From the NCBI RefSeq assembly GCF_019249295.1, contig NZ_JAESDH010000018.1:1-64000 (forward strand): DNA of 64,000 nt. Direction: 5' to 3'. The notes below the pieces were generated by a model. The model saw nothing but the letters and a program-made list of their open reading frames with translations. It had not been told where the DNA came from and did no database searches. Positions 18,667 through 27,819 of the stretch are shown here, one piece after another. The position numbers were made by a program, and so were the translations under genes. This DNA comes from Alteromonas antoniana (GTDB lineage Bacteria; Pseudomonadota; Gammaproteobacteria; Enterobacterales; Alteromonadaceae). Numbering within the stretch: position 1 is the stretch's first letter; each line of letters starts with the position of its first letter.

Positions 18667-18678
18667 ATACGCTTGTAT
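18667..18678. promoter_or_regulatory. ATAC-N4-GTAT site upstream of the small exported-protein gene
   Basis: ATAC-GCTT-GTAT, 126 nt before the ATG at 18793. It has the same dyad as the sites upstream of the three DUF3718 genes but a longer spacing. The gene it precedes also carries the same 3' hairpin module, which supports common control. Confidence 0.45.
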
Positions 18679-18748
18679 ACCCCCTTAGCTTTCACTATGA
18701 CCAATACGGGCGTTTAATAGCTTTGAACAAACAAGCAAACCGACTGAC

Positions 18749-18768
18749 GAAGCGGCAGCTGCCGCTTC
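18749..18768. repeat. Perfect 20-bp palindrome in the 5' UTR
   Basis: A self-complementary 20-mer with arms GAAGCGGCAG / CTGCCGCTTC, 24 nt before the ATG at 18793. It is followed by GTTCT...AGAAC arms that enclose the weak ribosome-binding region. As RNA it would form a strong hairpin near the start; as DNA it could bind a dimeric regulator. Confidence 0.6.
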
Positions 18769-18792
18769 TGATGTTCTCAAGGGTTCAGAACA

Positions 18793-19065
18793 ATGATAAA
18801 AAAAGCCATTTTAACATTACTACTTCCCCTTTCGATGGTAACGCTGGCTCATGCTAATGAAGCTGGAGTCGCTTGTAATGACACATCGGTATCCTCAGAC
18901 GTAGTCAAAAAAGAACGCTCTAATGAAGTCGTACCCGGTATGTTAAAAGCATCTCACACCGGTTGCGCTGATGTCGAACCTGAAAATTCCAGACCGGAGC
19001 TGACTGATTCTCACGACGCTTTGCTCAACCCCCGGTTACCAGGCACTTTACTGGCAACCCGTTAA
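18793..19065 (+). CDS. Small exported protein of unknown function
   Basis: A 90-residue protein I do not recognise. It begins with a signal peptide (residues 1-21, ending LAHA). The mature part of about 69 residues is polar with two Cys (VACND and TGCAD) and no obvious domain. It is not a DUF3718 member by sequence. Even so, its transcript appears to share two features with those genes: an upstream ATAC-N4-GTAT site and a 3' three-hairpin module with the identical 16-mer ACCATTTCAACATGGT. The ribosome site is weak (AAGGGTTCAGAACA), and a perfect palindrome lies just upstream. The signal peptide and downstream terminator support a real gene. Confidence 0.7.
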   Translation: MIKKAILTLLLPLSMVTLAHANEAGVACNDTSVSSDVVKKERSNEVVPGMLKASHTGCADVEPENSRPELTDSHDALLNPRLPGTLLATR

Positions 19066-19070
19066 CCTTT

Positions 19071-19142
19071 TCACACCATTTCAACATGGTAGGCAGAGTG
19101 CGCTCTGCAACTTCGGACGGCTCCCTCGTGGAGCCGTTTTTT
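19071..19142 (+). ncRNA. Three-hairpin 3' module with anti-start sequence (element C)
   Basis: It starts 5 nt after the stop of the gene at 18793. Hairpin 1 is ACCAT / ATGGT within 19075-19090, identical over 16 nt to element A. Hairpin 2 is GCAGAG (19093-19098) / CTCTGC (19103-19108). Hairpin 3 is ACGGCTCC (19117-19124) / GGAGCCGT (19130-19137) followed by T-run, a good terminator. TTTCAACATGGTA (19079-19091) matches the DUF3718 copy 3 start by 13 nt and the copy 2 start by 12 nt. It has no complementary match at its own gene's start, so any antisense action would be in trans. Confidence 0.55.
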
Positions 19143-19481
19143 ATGCGTTAGCAAAACATCTTGAGTTACGCTTTTTTGGTTCATGCCACCAGCACACGGC
19201 AAAAGTATAGAGGATAGGAAGTTTAAGGCTTTCAGGCTTTCAGAACGATAGATTACATCGGTCCAGCCACGATCCAAAGTTACAGGGGCTCGACAGCAGC
19301 CGCACAGGTATTTTTGAGAAGACAGAAAGCACTGTGATGCACTCTTGAGAAACAAAACGAGCCTGCAGATGCATTCTCAGTCGTTAGCAACATGTTTTCT
19401 GATGAAATAACGGAAGTATCACAGCGCGCTATGACTGACTGAGAAAAGACAGCCACAGCGACGTTGTCTGGCTATCCGGCG
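19143..19481. other. Gene-free region
   Basis: About 340 bp between the terminator of element C and the stop codon of the quinone reductase gene transcribed towards it. I see no supported gene or clear structure. Confidence 0.5.
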
Positions 19482-20462
19482 CTACTGGTTTGCCAGTAAC
19501 ACCATTTTCCCTTTCACTTCCCGGTTCATGACTTTATTCATCGCTTTAGACGCTTCGTGAAGTGGCAAGGCTTCATCAACCACCACTTTTACCTTACCCT
19601 GAACATACCAGCCTAACAGCTCTTTCATATTAGCGGCAAAACCAGCGGGATCGTGTTTAGTAAACGAGCCCCAGAACACGCCTACTACGGAGTAGCCTTT
19701 CACCAGTGCAAGATTTACCGGAAACTTAGGAATATCACCGCCGGCAAAACCGATAACCAGTAACCGACCTTCCCAGGCCATACTGCGGGAACAGGCATGG
19801 AATGTATCACCACCCACACACTCGTAGACCACGTCAGCGCCCTTGCCTCCGGTTTCTTCTTTAATGGCTTCTTTAAGATCGCGCTCTTTGTAATTAATCA
19901 GGATGTCCGCGCCATTGGCTTTAGCAAGCTCCAGCTTTTCCTGGGTCGAGCAAACAGCAATCACCGTGGCTCCCATTTGCTTACCAATCTGAACTGCGGC
20001 CAGTCCGGTACCGCCAGCGGCCCCGGTTACAACCAGCGTTTCACCTGCTTTAAGCTGCGCTCGCTGCTTTAACGCATGGTGCGCCGTGGCGTGCGCAGTC
20101 ACCAGTGCGGCGCCCTCTTCGGCTGGTATCTCATCTGGCAACGGCATGGCGTGGGTAGCAGGCACACATACTTTTTCAGCATAACCTCCAAGACTGGTTA
20201 ACGCGATGACGCGCTGCCCGGCTTTGAGGTGCTCAACGCCCTCTCCAACTTCACTTATCACGCCAGCAATTTCATTACCCGGAATGAAAGGAAAATCCGG
20301 CTGCATCTGATAAAGCCCCTGCACTAACAGACCGTCCGGAAAGTTTACGCCAGCAGCCTGCACATCCACTACCACCTGTCCTTTTCCGGCTACCGGGGCG
20401 TCTACATCACCGTACTCTAAGGTATCTACCGGGCCAAATTCGTTACAAATAATCGCTTTCAT
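19482..20462 (-). CDS. Zinc-independent NADPH:quinone reductase-like oxidoreductase
   Basis: A 326-residue member of the medium-chain dehydrogenase superfamily, quinone oxidoreductase branch. The N-terminal GroES-like domain contains GVNFPDGLLVQGLYQ and PGNEIAGVISEVGEGVE. The Rossmann part has VTGAAGGTGLAAVQIGKQMG (AxxGGxG NADP-binding). The Cys/His zinc ligands of alcohol dehydrogenases are absent, as expected for this branch. It is the last gene of a four-gene minus-strand operon, 9 nt after the APH-type kinase gene. In similar operons this enzyme is often annotated as an enoyl-CoA or quinone reductase; the true substrate is not known. Confidence 0.87.
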   Translation of the reverse strand: MKAIICNEFGPVDTLEYGDVDAPVAGKGQVVVDVQAAGVNFPDGLLVQGLYQMQPDFPFIPGNEIAGVISEVGEGVEHLKAGQRVIALTSLGGYAEKVCVPATHAMPLPDEIPAEEGAALVTAHATAHHALKQRAQLKAGETLVVTGAAGGTGLAAVQIGKQMGATVIAVCSTQEKLELAKANGADILINYKERDLKEAIKEETGGKGADVVYECVGGDTFHACSRSMAWEGRLLVIGFAGGDIPKFPVNLALVKGYSVVGVFWGSFTKHDPAGFAANMKELLGWYVQGKVKVVVDEALPLHEASKAMNKVMNREVKGKMVLLANQ

Positions 20463-20471
20463 TATGCTCCC

Positions 20472-21515
20472 TTACTGTTGTTCTTCATGAATGAGAGACG
20501 TGGCCAGTTGCGCCAGCGGTCTCACCATTTTCCCCAGCTGCATCGCTTTGTCGCTGGAGGCGTTCCCATCATGAGCGCGTTTGACTACGCCCTGTAAAAT
20601 GGCTGCCAGCCGAAAGAAGCTAAATGCCAGATAAAATGTCCAGTTGTGGATTTTGCCGATGCCTCGACGCTCACAATACTCCTGTACGTACTCCTGCTCT
20701 GAAGGAATACCAAGCGCGTCGCGGTCCAGACCGCCAAGCCCGGCCGCATGAGCCAGCTTGGATGGCAATCGCAACTGCATACACTGATACGCCAAATCGG
20801 CATAGGGGTGACCAAGCGTTGACAGCTCCCAATCCAGTACCGCTTTTACCCGGGCACTGCCATCAGACGGGTTATCAAAGATCATATTGTCGAGCCTGAA
20901 GTCACCGTGAACCAGTGAAACCTGACCATCGTCTTCAGGTTGATTCTCCTCCAGATACGTAATCAAGGTTTCAATTTCTTCAATATGTTCAAGCTCTGAG
21001 GCGCGGTATTGCTGCGTCCAGCGAGACAACTGGCGGGCAAAATAGTTACCCGGCTTGCCATAATCACTCAGACCTGCAGCGTCAATATCCACACTGTGCA
21101 GCGCCGCCAGTACCCGATTCATTTCATGGTACATCGCGCGTCGGGTATCGTTGCTGTCTATTTCCGGCAATGCACTGTTCCAGTATATATTGCCCTTCAC
21201 GTAAGCCATCACGTAGAACATACTGCCGATAACATCAGGATCTTCACAGAGGTGATACACCTTGGGTACCGGCACATCAGAATCGGCCAGAGCACGAATA
21301 ACCCGAAACTCACGATCTACTGCATGAGCCGACTTAAGCAATTTACCCGGGGGCTGCCTGCGAAGTACAAACTGCCCTGCCTCACTGGTAAGTAAGAAAG
21401 TAGGGTTAGACTGACCACCGCTGAATTTTTCTGTTTCCGTGATCACTCCCACCTGCGGACAATGTTCCGACAGATACGCGTTTAACGTGGCGAGATCAAA
21501 ATCGTGCTGCGACAC
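20472..21515 (-). CDS. APH-family kinase, ACAD10/11-type
   Basis: A 347-residue aminoglycoside-phosphotransferase-fold protein. The kinase core is intact: the N-lobe has SGGQSNPTFLLTSEAGQFVLRR, the catalytic loop is VHGDFRLDNMIF and the metal-binding motif is VLDWELSTLGHPYADLAY. Relatives next to acyl-CoA dehydrogenases correspond to the APH domain fused to the dehydrogenase in animal ACAD10/ACAD11, where it phosphorylates 4-hydroxyacyl groups. It is therefore more likely an acyl-CoA modifying kinase than a resistance enzyme. It starts 2 nt after the stop of the acyl-CoA dehydrogenase gene, consistent with a split version of that fusion. Confidence 0.85.
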   Translation of the reverse strand: MSQHDFDLATLNAYLSEHCPQVGVITETEKFSGGQSNPTFLLTSEAGQFVLRRQPPGKLLKSAHAVDREFRVIRALADSDVPVPKVYHLCEDPDVIGSMFYVMAYVKGNIYWNSALPEIDSNDTRRAMYHEMNRVLAALHSVDIDAAGLSDYGKPGNYFARQLSRWTQQYRASELEHIEEIETLITYLEENQPEDDGQVSLVHGDFRLDNMIFDNPSDGSARVKAVLDWELSTLGHPYADLAYQCMQLRLPSKLAHAAGLGGLDRDALGIPSEQEYVQEYCERRGIGKIHNWTFYLAFSFFRLAAILQGVVKRAHDGNASSDKAMQLGKMVRPLAQLATSLIHEEQQ

Positions 21516-21517
21516 TG

Positions 21518-22750
21518 TTAGCTCCCTTTTCTGCTCTTCGCGACGGTATCTGCCACCAGGTTTTTACCCAGTTGCATCATATGCACCTGATCCGGACCGT
21601 CTGCCAGTCTCACCGTGCGGGCATAAGCCAGCATGGCAGATAACGTAAAGTCCTGACTGGTTCCGGCTGCCCCATGCATCTGAATAGATTCATCAATCAC
21701 GCGACACGCCATGCTTGGTGCAACAATTTTAATCGCCGCAATCAGGTCGCGGGAGACTTTGTTACCGTAGCGGTCCATTTTGTCAGCCGCTTTCAGGGTT
21801 AACAGGCGAGCCTGCTCAACGTCGCAATACATCTTAGCAATGCTCTCGCGTACTGACTGTTGTTTGGCAAGAGGTCGACCAAACGCAATACGAGACTCTA
21901 CCCTTTCACAGGCCAAATCCAGCGCTCGCTGCGCACAACCAATTAATCGCATACAATGGTGAATACGGCCTGGCCCCAAACGCCCCTGCGCAATCTCAAA
22001 GCCTTTGCCTTCGCCCACCAGCAAGTTTTCTGCAGGAACACGGACATCTTCAAACAGCACTTCCGCATGCCCTACCGGCTCATCGTAATACCCCATCGCT
22101 GACATGGGACGCACCACGGTGACACCTTTGGTATCCATGGGAACCAGGATCTGACTTTGTTGCTGATGTTTTGGCGCATCAAAATCCGTTTTCCCCATGA
22201 CTACCATAATTTTGCAGTTTTCATTCATGGCACCGCTGGTGTACCACTTCCTGCCGTTAATCACATACTCATCGCCATCGCGTTTTATCGACGTTTCGAT
22301 ATTGGTTGCGTCACTGGAGGCAACGTCAGGCTCCGTCATGGCGAACGCGGAACGGATTTCCCCCTCCAGCAGTGGAATCAACCAGCGTTCTTTATGCGCT
22401 TCACTGCCGTATTTCGCGAGTACTTCCATATTGCCGGTGTCGGGTGCTGAACAATTGAACGCCTCAGCACTGAAAGGCACACGTCCCATAATTTCGCATA
22501 AAGGCGCGTACTCCAGGTTGGTTAGTCCTGCGCCATAAGGCTTGTATTCTTCCGGTAAAAACAGGTTCCATAACCCGGCAGCCCTGGCTTTTTCTTTCAG
22601 CGAGGTCATCAGCGCCGGGGTTTGCCAGCGGTTTTGCGCATTCTCTACAGTTTCTATGTACTCCATTTCAATGGGGTACACTTCTTTTTCCATAAACGCG
22701 TTGAGCTTTTCTATCAGCGCTTTGGTTTTATCGTTATATTCAAAATTCAT
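21518..22750 (-). CDS. Acyl-CoA dehydrogenase, ACAD10/11-like
   Basis: A 410-residue acyl-CoA dehydrogenase. Visible blocks are [20 protein letters not shown], the beta domain with [51 protein letters not shown] and [20 protein letters not shown]. The fit is best to the ACAD10/ACAD11 dehydrogenase branch rather than classical medium-chain enzymes. It sits between a histidine phosphatase (14 nt upstream) and the APH-type kinase (2 nt downstream). A role in degrading 4-hydroxy or branched acyl-CoAs with that kinase is inferred from this pairing. Confidence 0.9.
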   Translation of the reverse strand: MNFEYNDKTKALIEKLNAFMEKEVYPIEMEYIETVENAQNRWQTPALMTSLKEKARAAGLWNLFLPEEYKPYGAGLTNLEYAPLCEIMGRVPFSAEAFNCSAPDTGNMEVLAKYGSEAHKERWLIPLLEGEIRSAFAMTEPDVASSDATNIETSIKRDGDEYVINGRKWYTSGAMNENCKIMVVMGKTDFDAPKHQQQSQILVPMDTKGVTVVRPMSAMGYYDEPVGHAEVLFEDVRVPAENLLVGEGKGFEIAQGRLGPGRIHHCMRLIGCAQRALDLACERVESRIAFGRPLAKQQSVRESIAKMYCDVEQARLLTLKAADKMDRYGNKVSRDLIAAIKIVAPSMACRVIDESIQMHGAAGTSQDFTLSAMLAYARTVRLADGPDQVHMMQLGKNLVADTVAKSRKGS

Positions 22751-22764
22751 AAAGACTCCAGTGG

Positions 22765-23439
22765 TTAACTGTAAGTAATCGCATGCTGTCTGTCGGCATG
22801 ATCGAGATGGGGAATGTTATTAAAACTTCCTAAGTGAACACCCCGTGGATTCGCAAAGCATTGTGAAAAGCTTGCGTTTTTTATCTGCAAATTCATTTTA
22901 ATGACGGTTTCTGCGTCGTAACCCAGAATATGGCGAAGCATCATCGCAATAGCCCCCCCTGAGGTGACCACCAGTACCCGTTTTGCCTCACTACTTACCA
23001 ATTGATTCAGAACGGCTTTCACCCGGCCTTCAAACTCTTCCCAGCTTTCATTCACAAGCGCGCTGTCCAGCTCCCCGGCTGACCACGAGAGCATCGCTTT
23101 TTTCAGCAACCGGTAGTATTCAGCGGGTTTGGCACCAGGCGCGACTTTATCCTGAGGGTGATTGACCAGATGCGCAGCGGCTACCGATTGAAAGTCGAAC
23201 TCATTCAACCCGTCAGCAACAGTAAACCCGGGCGTATACCCCATTCCCTCACAAATTCCATCGCCGGTTTCATGATGGCGACGCAAATCTCCCTTTATCA
23301 TGCCGTCAAAATGAATATCCCTGGCCCGGAAATATTCTCCCAGCCACTTGGACTGCTGAAACCCCAGCTCACTGAGCTTGTCATAATCAGCCTTTCCGAA
23401 AGAGGCTTGTCCATGTCTAACAAGGTAAAACTCAGCCAT
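22765..23439 (-). CDS. Histidine phosphatase superfamily protein
   Basis: A 224-residue phosphoglycerate-mutase-like phosphatase. The phosphohistidine motif [12 protein letters not shown] is at residues 4-15 from the chosen start, and a second conserved His region is [18 protein letters not shown] chose the ATG at 23439 because family members begin with M-x-x-x-YLVRHG; the frame is open 11 codons further upstream. It is the first gene of the operon with acyl-CoA dehydrogenase, APH-type kinase and quinone reductase. The context suggests it may remove the phosphate the kinase adds or act on a related acyl metabolite, but this is speculation. Confidence 0.85.
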   Translation of the reverse strand: MAEFYLVRHGQASFGKADYDKLSELGFQQSKWLGEYFRARDIHFDGMIKGDLRRHHETGDGICEGMGYTPGFTVADGLNEFDFQSVAAAHLVNHPQDKVAPGAKPAEYYRLLKKAMLSWSAGELDSALVNESWEEFEGRVKAVLNQLVSSEAKRVLVVTSGGAIAMMLRHILGYDAETVIKMNLQIKNASFSQCFANPRGVHLGSFNNIPHLDHADRQHAITYS

Positions 23440-23672
23440 ACACGCTTCCGTTGTTACATTAATGTTAAGCATGGTAGTGAATCCCGCATCATAAGTTTAA
23501 TTGATAATATTAATAGGTATTAATCAGAGTAACTCATGATTAAAGAAGTAAGGTGCACGCGGTTTCACCTTCATTTTTCAATGTGAACTGTTACATTTTA
23601 CAGGTGAATTCATTGAAAAATTCATGCAGACTACCTGCTATCAAGACGCATAACGCTTTTGCCTGAGCGTAA

Positions 23673-26249
23673 ATGAAAACAATAAAAAGAAATATCATTA
23701 TGGAAAAGTCACTGTTTAATAACAGGTTTTCGCCATCTTTACTGGGCCTTGCCGTCGCGCTTGCGTGCAGCACAGCGACCGCGCAACCGCAAACAGAAGG
23801 GCTCGAACATATCGAAGTCAATGCGCAAAAGCGCACGCAGAGTTTGCAGGAAGTTCCTGTTGCGGTAACTGCACTTTCTGGTGAGGATCTGGCCGACACC
23901 GTCTCCCGGGACCTGTTCGATATCCAGCAATACGTTCCCGCATTTGCCGCGTTTCAAAGTCAAAGTGCCACAAACTCAAGTTTTTCAATTCGCGGGATTG
24001 GTACGTCGTCGCAAAATTTTGGATTTGAGTCATCGGTCGGCCTTTACGTTGACGGCGTATATCGCTCAAGACAAAACGCCGTTATTAACGATATGGTCGA
24101 TATCGATGCGGTTGAAGTGCTGCGGGGGCCGCAAGGTACATTGTTCGGAAAAAACACGCCGGCCGGGGCTGTAGTCATTAACACCAATGCACCTGCTCAC
24201 GATGCGGCAAATGGTTTTGCCAGCGCCACTGCTGGTACCGACAGTTTATTGCGGTTTGCTGCAGGTAGCTCATTCACTGCAATCGAAGACACACTCTCTT
24301 TTCGCGTTACAGGCTTCAGCACGCAGCGAGATGGCTGGATTAATGATATTGGCAGCGATACCACACTCAATAACCGGGACCGTTCTGGCGCCCGACTACA
24401 GGCGCTGTATACTCCCAGCGACAAATTGTCACTCCGGGTTATAGCCGATTACGCCGAACTCGACGAACGCTGTTGCGGTGCTCTGACATGGCAGGACAAT
24501 CAACAGGCAAATGAGATCCCCGGTAAATTCGGTACGGATGCGCTGCTGATGATGCCGCCGTTTTCTGCGACTCTGTACACCCGTGATAATTTTTACGACT
24601 ACGAAACGGCACTGTCAGTGCCACCGCGCTCAACAATGACCGACCGGGGCATTTCGGCGCAACTCGATTATGTCTTAAGTGACAGTCTGTCTCTGGTCAG
24701 TATTAGTGCATGGCGCGGTTTCGATTCCCTGGATATCGTAGACACCGACTTTACCAACGCAGATTTACTAATGACCAGTAATGATGCCCGGCAACAGTCT
24801 TTCTCGCAGGAAGTCAGGCTGCACGTTGATAAAGCGCGTGTCAGCGGCCTGATTGGTGCCTACTACTTTACCCAGAATCTGGATTTAGATTTTGCTATTA
24901 CTACACAGGATCAGTTTCCGTTTTTCTTTGCCGCCAGCGCGGCAGAACTTGCGCCTCTGATCGATGGCATCAACGCCGTGAGCGCTGTCACGCAGGGTGT
25001 TATCCCACCTGCCGCGCCAGCCGCACCGGGTAACACCGCTTTTGCACACAGTGCCGATCAGCAACAGGATAGCATTGCCTTATTCGCACAGGCTGACTGG
25101 ATGCTGACAGACTCGCTGACGCTGACAACCGGTATACGTTATACGCATGAAGATAAAACCCTGAGCGGACAGTACACTGAAGATGGTCCGGGGATTAACG
25201 GTTTACCGACAGCCCCTGACGCTATTCCCAATCCGTTGGCTGCGGGCATGGCGCTGCAAAACATCGGGGCGGCACTGGCATCCGGCATGTTTCCGGGCCA
25301 GAGCGATTTGGCGGCTATTGCGCCATTTCAACAGCCCGGTTGGGGCTATTTCTTTTTGGGTACGGCTTCAGTTCTTCCCCGCCCTGATTTAAATAAGTCC
25401 ATCAGTGATGCGCAATGGACCGGCAGCGTAAAACTGGCGTGGCAACTTCATGACGATCAGATGTGGTATCTGTCTGGTGCCACAGGCTATAAGGCTGGCG
25501 GACTCAATACTGACCGTATTGCCACTGGGTTCGACCCGGTGTTTGATGCCGAAACTGCAACCTCTGTTGAGATTGGTGTAAAACAGCAATGGGACCAGTA
25601 TAACCTGCGCCTGAACGTCGCCGCGCATACAACGCAAATCCGTGATTTTCAGGCATCCACGTTTACCGGTACAGGATTTAATCTTCAGAATGCCGGTGAT
25701 ATCAATGTGAACGGCTTCGAAGTGGAAGTGACCTGGTTGCCTTTCGCCAATACCGAACTGTCGCTCAACATGGCCAGAACCCACGCTGAGTTTGATAAAT
25801 TTGAACGCGGTACCTGCTGGACCAGCTATCCGTGGCATACGGGTATGGGCGACCCGGGGCGTCCTGCCGAGGGGGTTCCTTATTGTTCCAAAGCCGGTAA
25901 TCGTGTTGGCTTTGAACCTGAACTAGCGGGGTCTGCAACACTTAGTCAGTATTTCGATATCGGTGCCTACCCCTCGCGACTAAGCGTGGATTACCAATAT
26001 GTAGGCGACGTATTCCTTGATGATTCCAACGACCCTTATAAATATTCACCGTCTTACCAACTGGTGAACCTACGCTGGATGATCACACTCCCCGAATGGG
26101 AAACGGACATTACTTTATGGGGCAGAAACATACTGGACAAAGAGTATGCCGCCAGAAGTGGGTTTGATGTACCGGTGCAAACCGGCAAGATCATGGCGTA
26201 TCCAGGCCAGCCAGCATCATGGGGCGTTACGGTACAGACGTATTTCTAA
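23673..26249 (+). CDS. TonB-dependent receptor
   Basis: An 858-residue outer-membrane receptor. The signal peptide ends near ATAQ (residues ~1-38). The plug domain (~50-165) contains HIEVNAQKRTQSLQEVPVAV, SFSIRGIGTSS, GLYVDGVYRSR and VLRGPQGTLFGKNTPAGAVV. The beta-barrel runs to the C-terminus, with TEFGR-like late strands (YLSGATGYKAGGLN) and a terminal Phe (VQTYF). The pattern is that of large SusC/FyuA-type receptors common in Alteromonas. An ATG at 23700 is an alternative start with a similar signal peptide. The substrate is unknown; hemN follows on the same strand, but the link to heme or iron is only suggestive. No clear Fur box is seen. Confidence 0.92.
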   Translation: MKTIKRNIIMEKSLFNNRFSPSLLGLAVALACSTATAQPQTEGLEHIEVNAQKRTQSLQEVPVAVTALSGEDLADTVSRDLFDIQQYVPAFAAFQSQSATNSSFSIRGIGTSSQNFGFESSVGLYVDGVYRSRQNAVINDMVDIDAVEVLRGPQGTLFGKNTPAGAVVINTNAPAHDAANGFASATAGTDSLLRFAAGSSFTAIEDTLSFRVTGFSTQRDGWINDIGSDTTLNNRDRSGARLQALYTPSDKLSLRVIADYAELDERCCGALTWQDNQQANEIPGKFGTDALLMMPPFSATLYTRDNFYDYETALSVPPRSTMTDRGISAQLDYVLSDSLSLVSISAWRGFDSLDIVDTDFTNADLLMTSNDARQQSFSQEVRLHVDKARVSGLIGAYYFTQNLDLDFAITTQDQFPFFFAASAAELAPLIDGINAVSAVTQGVIPPAAPAAPGNTAFAHSADQQQDSIALFAQADWMLTDSLTLTTGIRYTHEDKTLSGQYTEDGPGINGLPTAPDAIPNPLAAGMALQNIGAALASGMFPGQSDLAAIAPFQQPGWGYFFLGTASVLPRPDLNKSISDAQWTGSVKLAWQLHDDQMWYLSGATGYKAGGLNTDRIATGFDPVFDAETATSVEIGVKQQWDQYNLRLNVAAHTTQIRDFQASTFTGTGFNLQNAGDINVNGFEVEVTWLPFANTELSLNMARTHAEFDKFERGTCWTSYPWHTGMGDPGRPAEGVPYCSKAGNRVGFEPELAGSATLSQYFDIGAYPSRLSVDYQYVGDVFLDDSNDPYKYSPSYQLVNLRWMITLPEWETDITLWGRNILDKEYAARSGFDVPVQTGKIMAYPGQPASWGVTVQTYF

Positions 26250-26420
26250 TCACGTTGCAAAGATCGCTTTCTGACAAATAGCAGAGCGCAACACACACCG
26301 GGCAAGATGTGATCACCAACTTTTTCGCATCTTCCCTGGTATTCTTTGCGCTCGATCAACTCCTGCAAAATCCTGTCGCGATACCCTTACCACGTCTTTG
26401 ACTACCATGTTGCCCACGCT

Positions 26421-27785
26421 ATGCACGACTTATTCGATCCGGCGCTATTAAGAAAATACAATATTAATGGTCCCCGCTACACATCCTATCCGACCGCGCT
26501 TGAGTTTACCGATATCTCTGATAACGCCATTCTGGATAAGGCCGCACAGCAATCAGGCAGTAACGAAATATCACTGTATGTGCATATCCCTTTTTGTCAT
26601 TCACTGTGTTACTACTGTGGTTGTAATAAAATCGTCACCCGGCATCAGGACAAGGCAGACCGCTACCTGGATTATCTGGAGAAGGAACTGGAACTGCGGG
26701 CTGATATTCTTAAGCACCGTACGCTGGTTCAGTTGCACTTAGGAGGTGGTTCGCCAAGCTTTCTCACCGAAGTGCAACACACTCGGTTGCGCGACATGAT
26801 TAACCGTGTCATTGCGATTGCGCCTGACTGCGAAATGAGTATCGAGATTGACCCGCGCCGCACTTCAACTGCTTACCTGACTCATCTTGGCGCGTTGGGC
26901 TATAACCGTCTCAGCGTTGGTGTGCAGGATATTGATTATCACGTGCAGGAAGCCATAAACCGGGTGCAGAGCACAGCACATATAGCCAGTCTTGTAGACC
27001 ATGCCAAAACCGTTGGTTTTTCATCAATTAATCTGGATTTGATTTACGGCCTGCCTCATCAGACTACCGAAACGTTTGCTACCACACTGGCGGCGGTAAA
27101 AGCCATGTCAGCGGACCGGGTTTCCCTGTTTAGCTACGCGCATCTGCCCAGCCGGTTTGCTGCGCAGCGCAAAATTCACGATGACTGGCTACCTACAGCA
27201 GAAATGAAGACTGCGTTAATGAAGCTGGCGGTGAGCAGCCTCACGCAGGCAGGCTATATCATGATCGGCATGGACCACTTTGCGAAGCGGGGTGATGAAC
27301 TCGCCGTTGCCCGGGCAAACGGCACCTTGCACCGTAACTTTCAGGGATACACGACCCGTAATGACCTGGACCTGCTGGGTGTCGGTGTCTCGTCTATCAG
27401 CGCCATTGGCAACACCTATGGTCAGAATCCAAAAACGCTGAACGATTACTATGCAGCACTGGACGGCAACAGACCCCTCACTGTTAGAGGGTATACGCTG
27501 ACACAGGATGACATTATCCGCCGGGATCTTATCATGTCGCTGATGTGTAACTTGCAGGTGGACATATCGGCGTTCGAGAAAAAGCATGATATTGAGTTTG
27601 CGAGATATTTCGAGGACGAGATCCAGCATCTGATACCGTTTATCAACGATGAACTGCTGACGATTGATAACACCGGTATTCACATCGCCAGTCACGCCAG
27701 ATTAGTCATCCGGGTTATCTGCATGACTTTCGATGCCTATCTGAAACAAACTCAGCACCTGAACCGGTATTCCAGAGTTATCTGA
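26421..27785 (+). CDS. hemN: Oxygen-independent coproporphyrinogen III oxidase
   Basis: A 454-residue radical-SAM enzyme that oxidatively decarboxylates coproporphyrinogen III to protoporphyrinogen IX when oxygen is absent. The 4Fe-4S motif CHSLCYYC lies at residues 59-66 inside VHIPFCHSLCYYCGCNK, with the extra Cys of true HemN at 68. Further blocks are HLGGGSPSFL, SIEIDPR and LSVGVQDIDYHVQEAINRVQ. The start at 26421 gives the typical MHDLFDPALLRKYNINGPRY opening; the frame is open 25 codons upstream. True HemN, unlike HemW, carries this N-terminal sequence and length. It converges with modC (34-bp gap). Confidence 0.95.
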   Translation: MHDLFDPALLRKYNINGPRYTSYPTALEFTDISDNAILDKAAQQSGSNEISLYVHIPFCHSLCYYCGCNKIVTRHQDKADRYLDYLEKELELRADILKHRTLVQLHLGGGSPSFLTEVQHTRLRDMINRVIAIAPDCEMSIEIDPRRTSTAYLTHLGALGYNRLSVGVQDIDYHVQEAINRVQSTAHIASLVDHAKTVGFSSINLDLIYGLPHQTTETFATTLAAVKAMSADRVSLFSYAHLPSRFAAQRKIHDDWLPTAEMKTALMKLAVSSLTQAGYIMIGMDHFAKRGDELAVARANGTLHRNFQGYTTRNDLDLLGVGVSSISAIGNTYGQNPKTLNDYYAALDGNRPLTVRGYTLTQDDIIRRDLIMSLMCNLQVDISAFEKKHDIEFARYFEDEIQHLIPFINDELLTIDNTGIHIASHARLVIRVICMTFDAYLKQTQHLNRYSRVI

Positions 27786-27819
27786 TATACACAAGAATTC
27801 AGGCAAAGCGGGGGTTGAC

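Noticed and set aside
19071..19355. Minus-strand open frame of 94 codons
   Set aside because: It overlaps the hairpin module and terminator of the opposite gene and has no recognisable protein features.
20472..21515. Aminoglycoside resistance kinase
   Set aside because: The fold is APH, but the operon with acyl-CoA dehydrogenase and the family branch point to an acyl-CoA related kinase.
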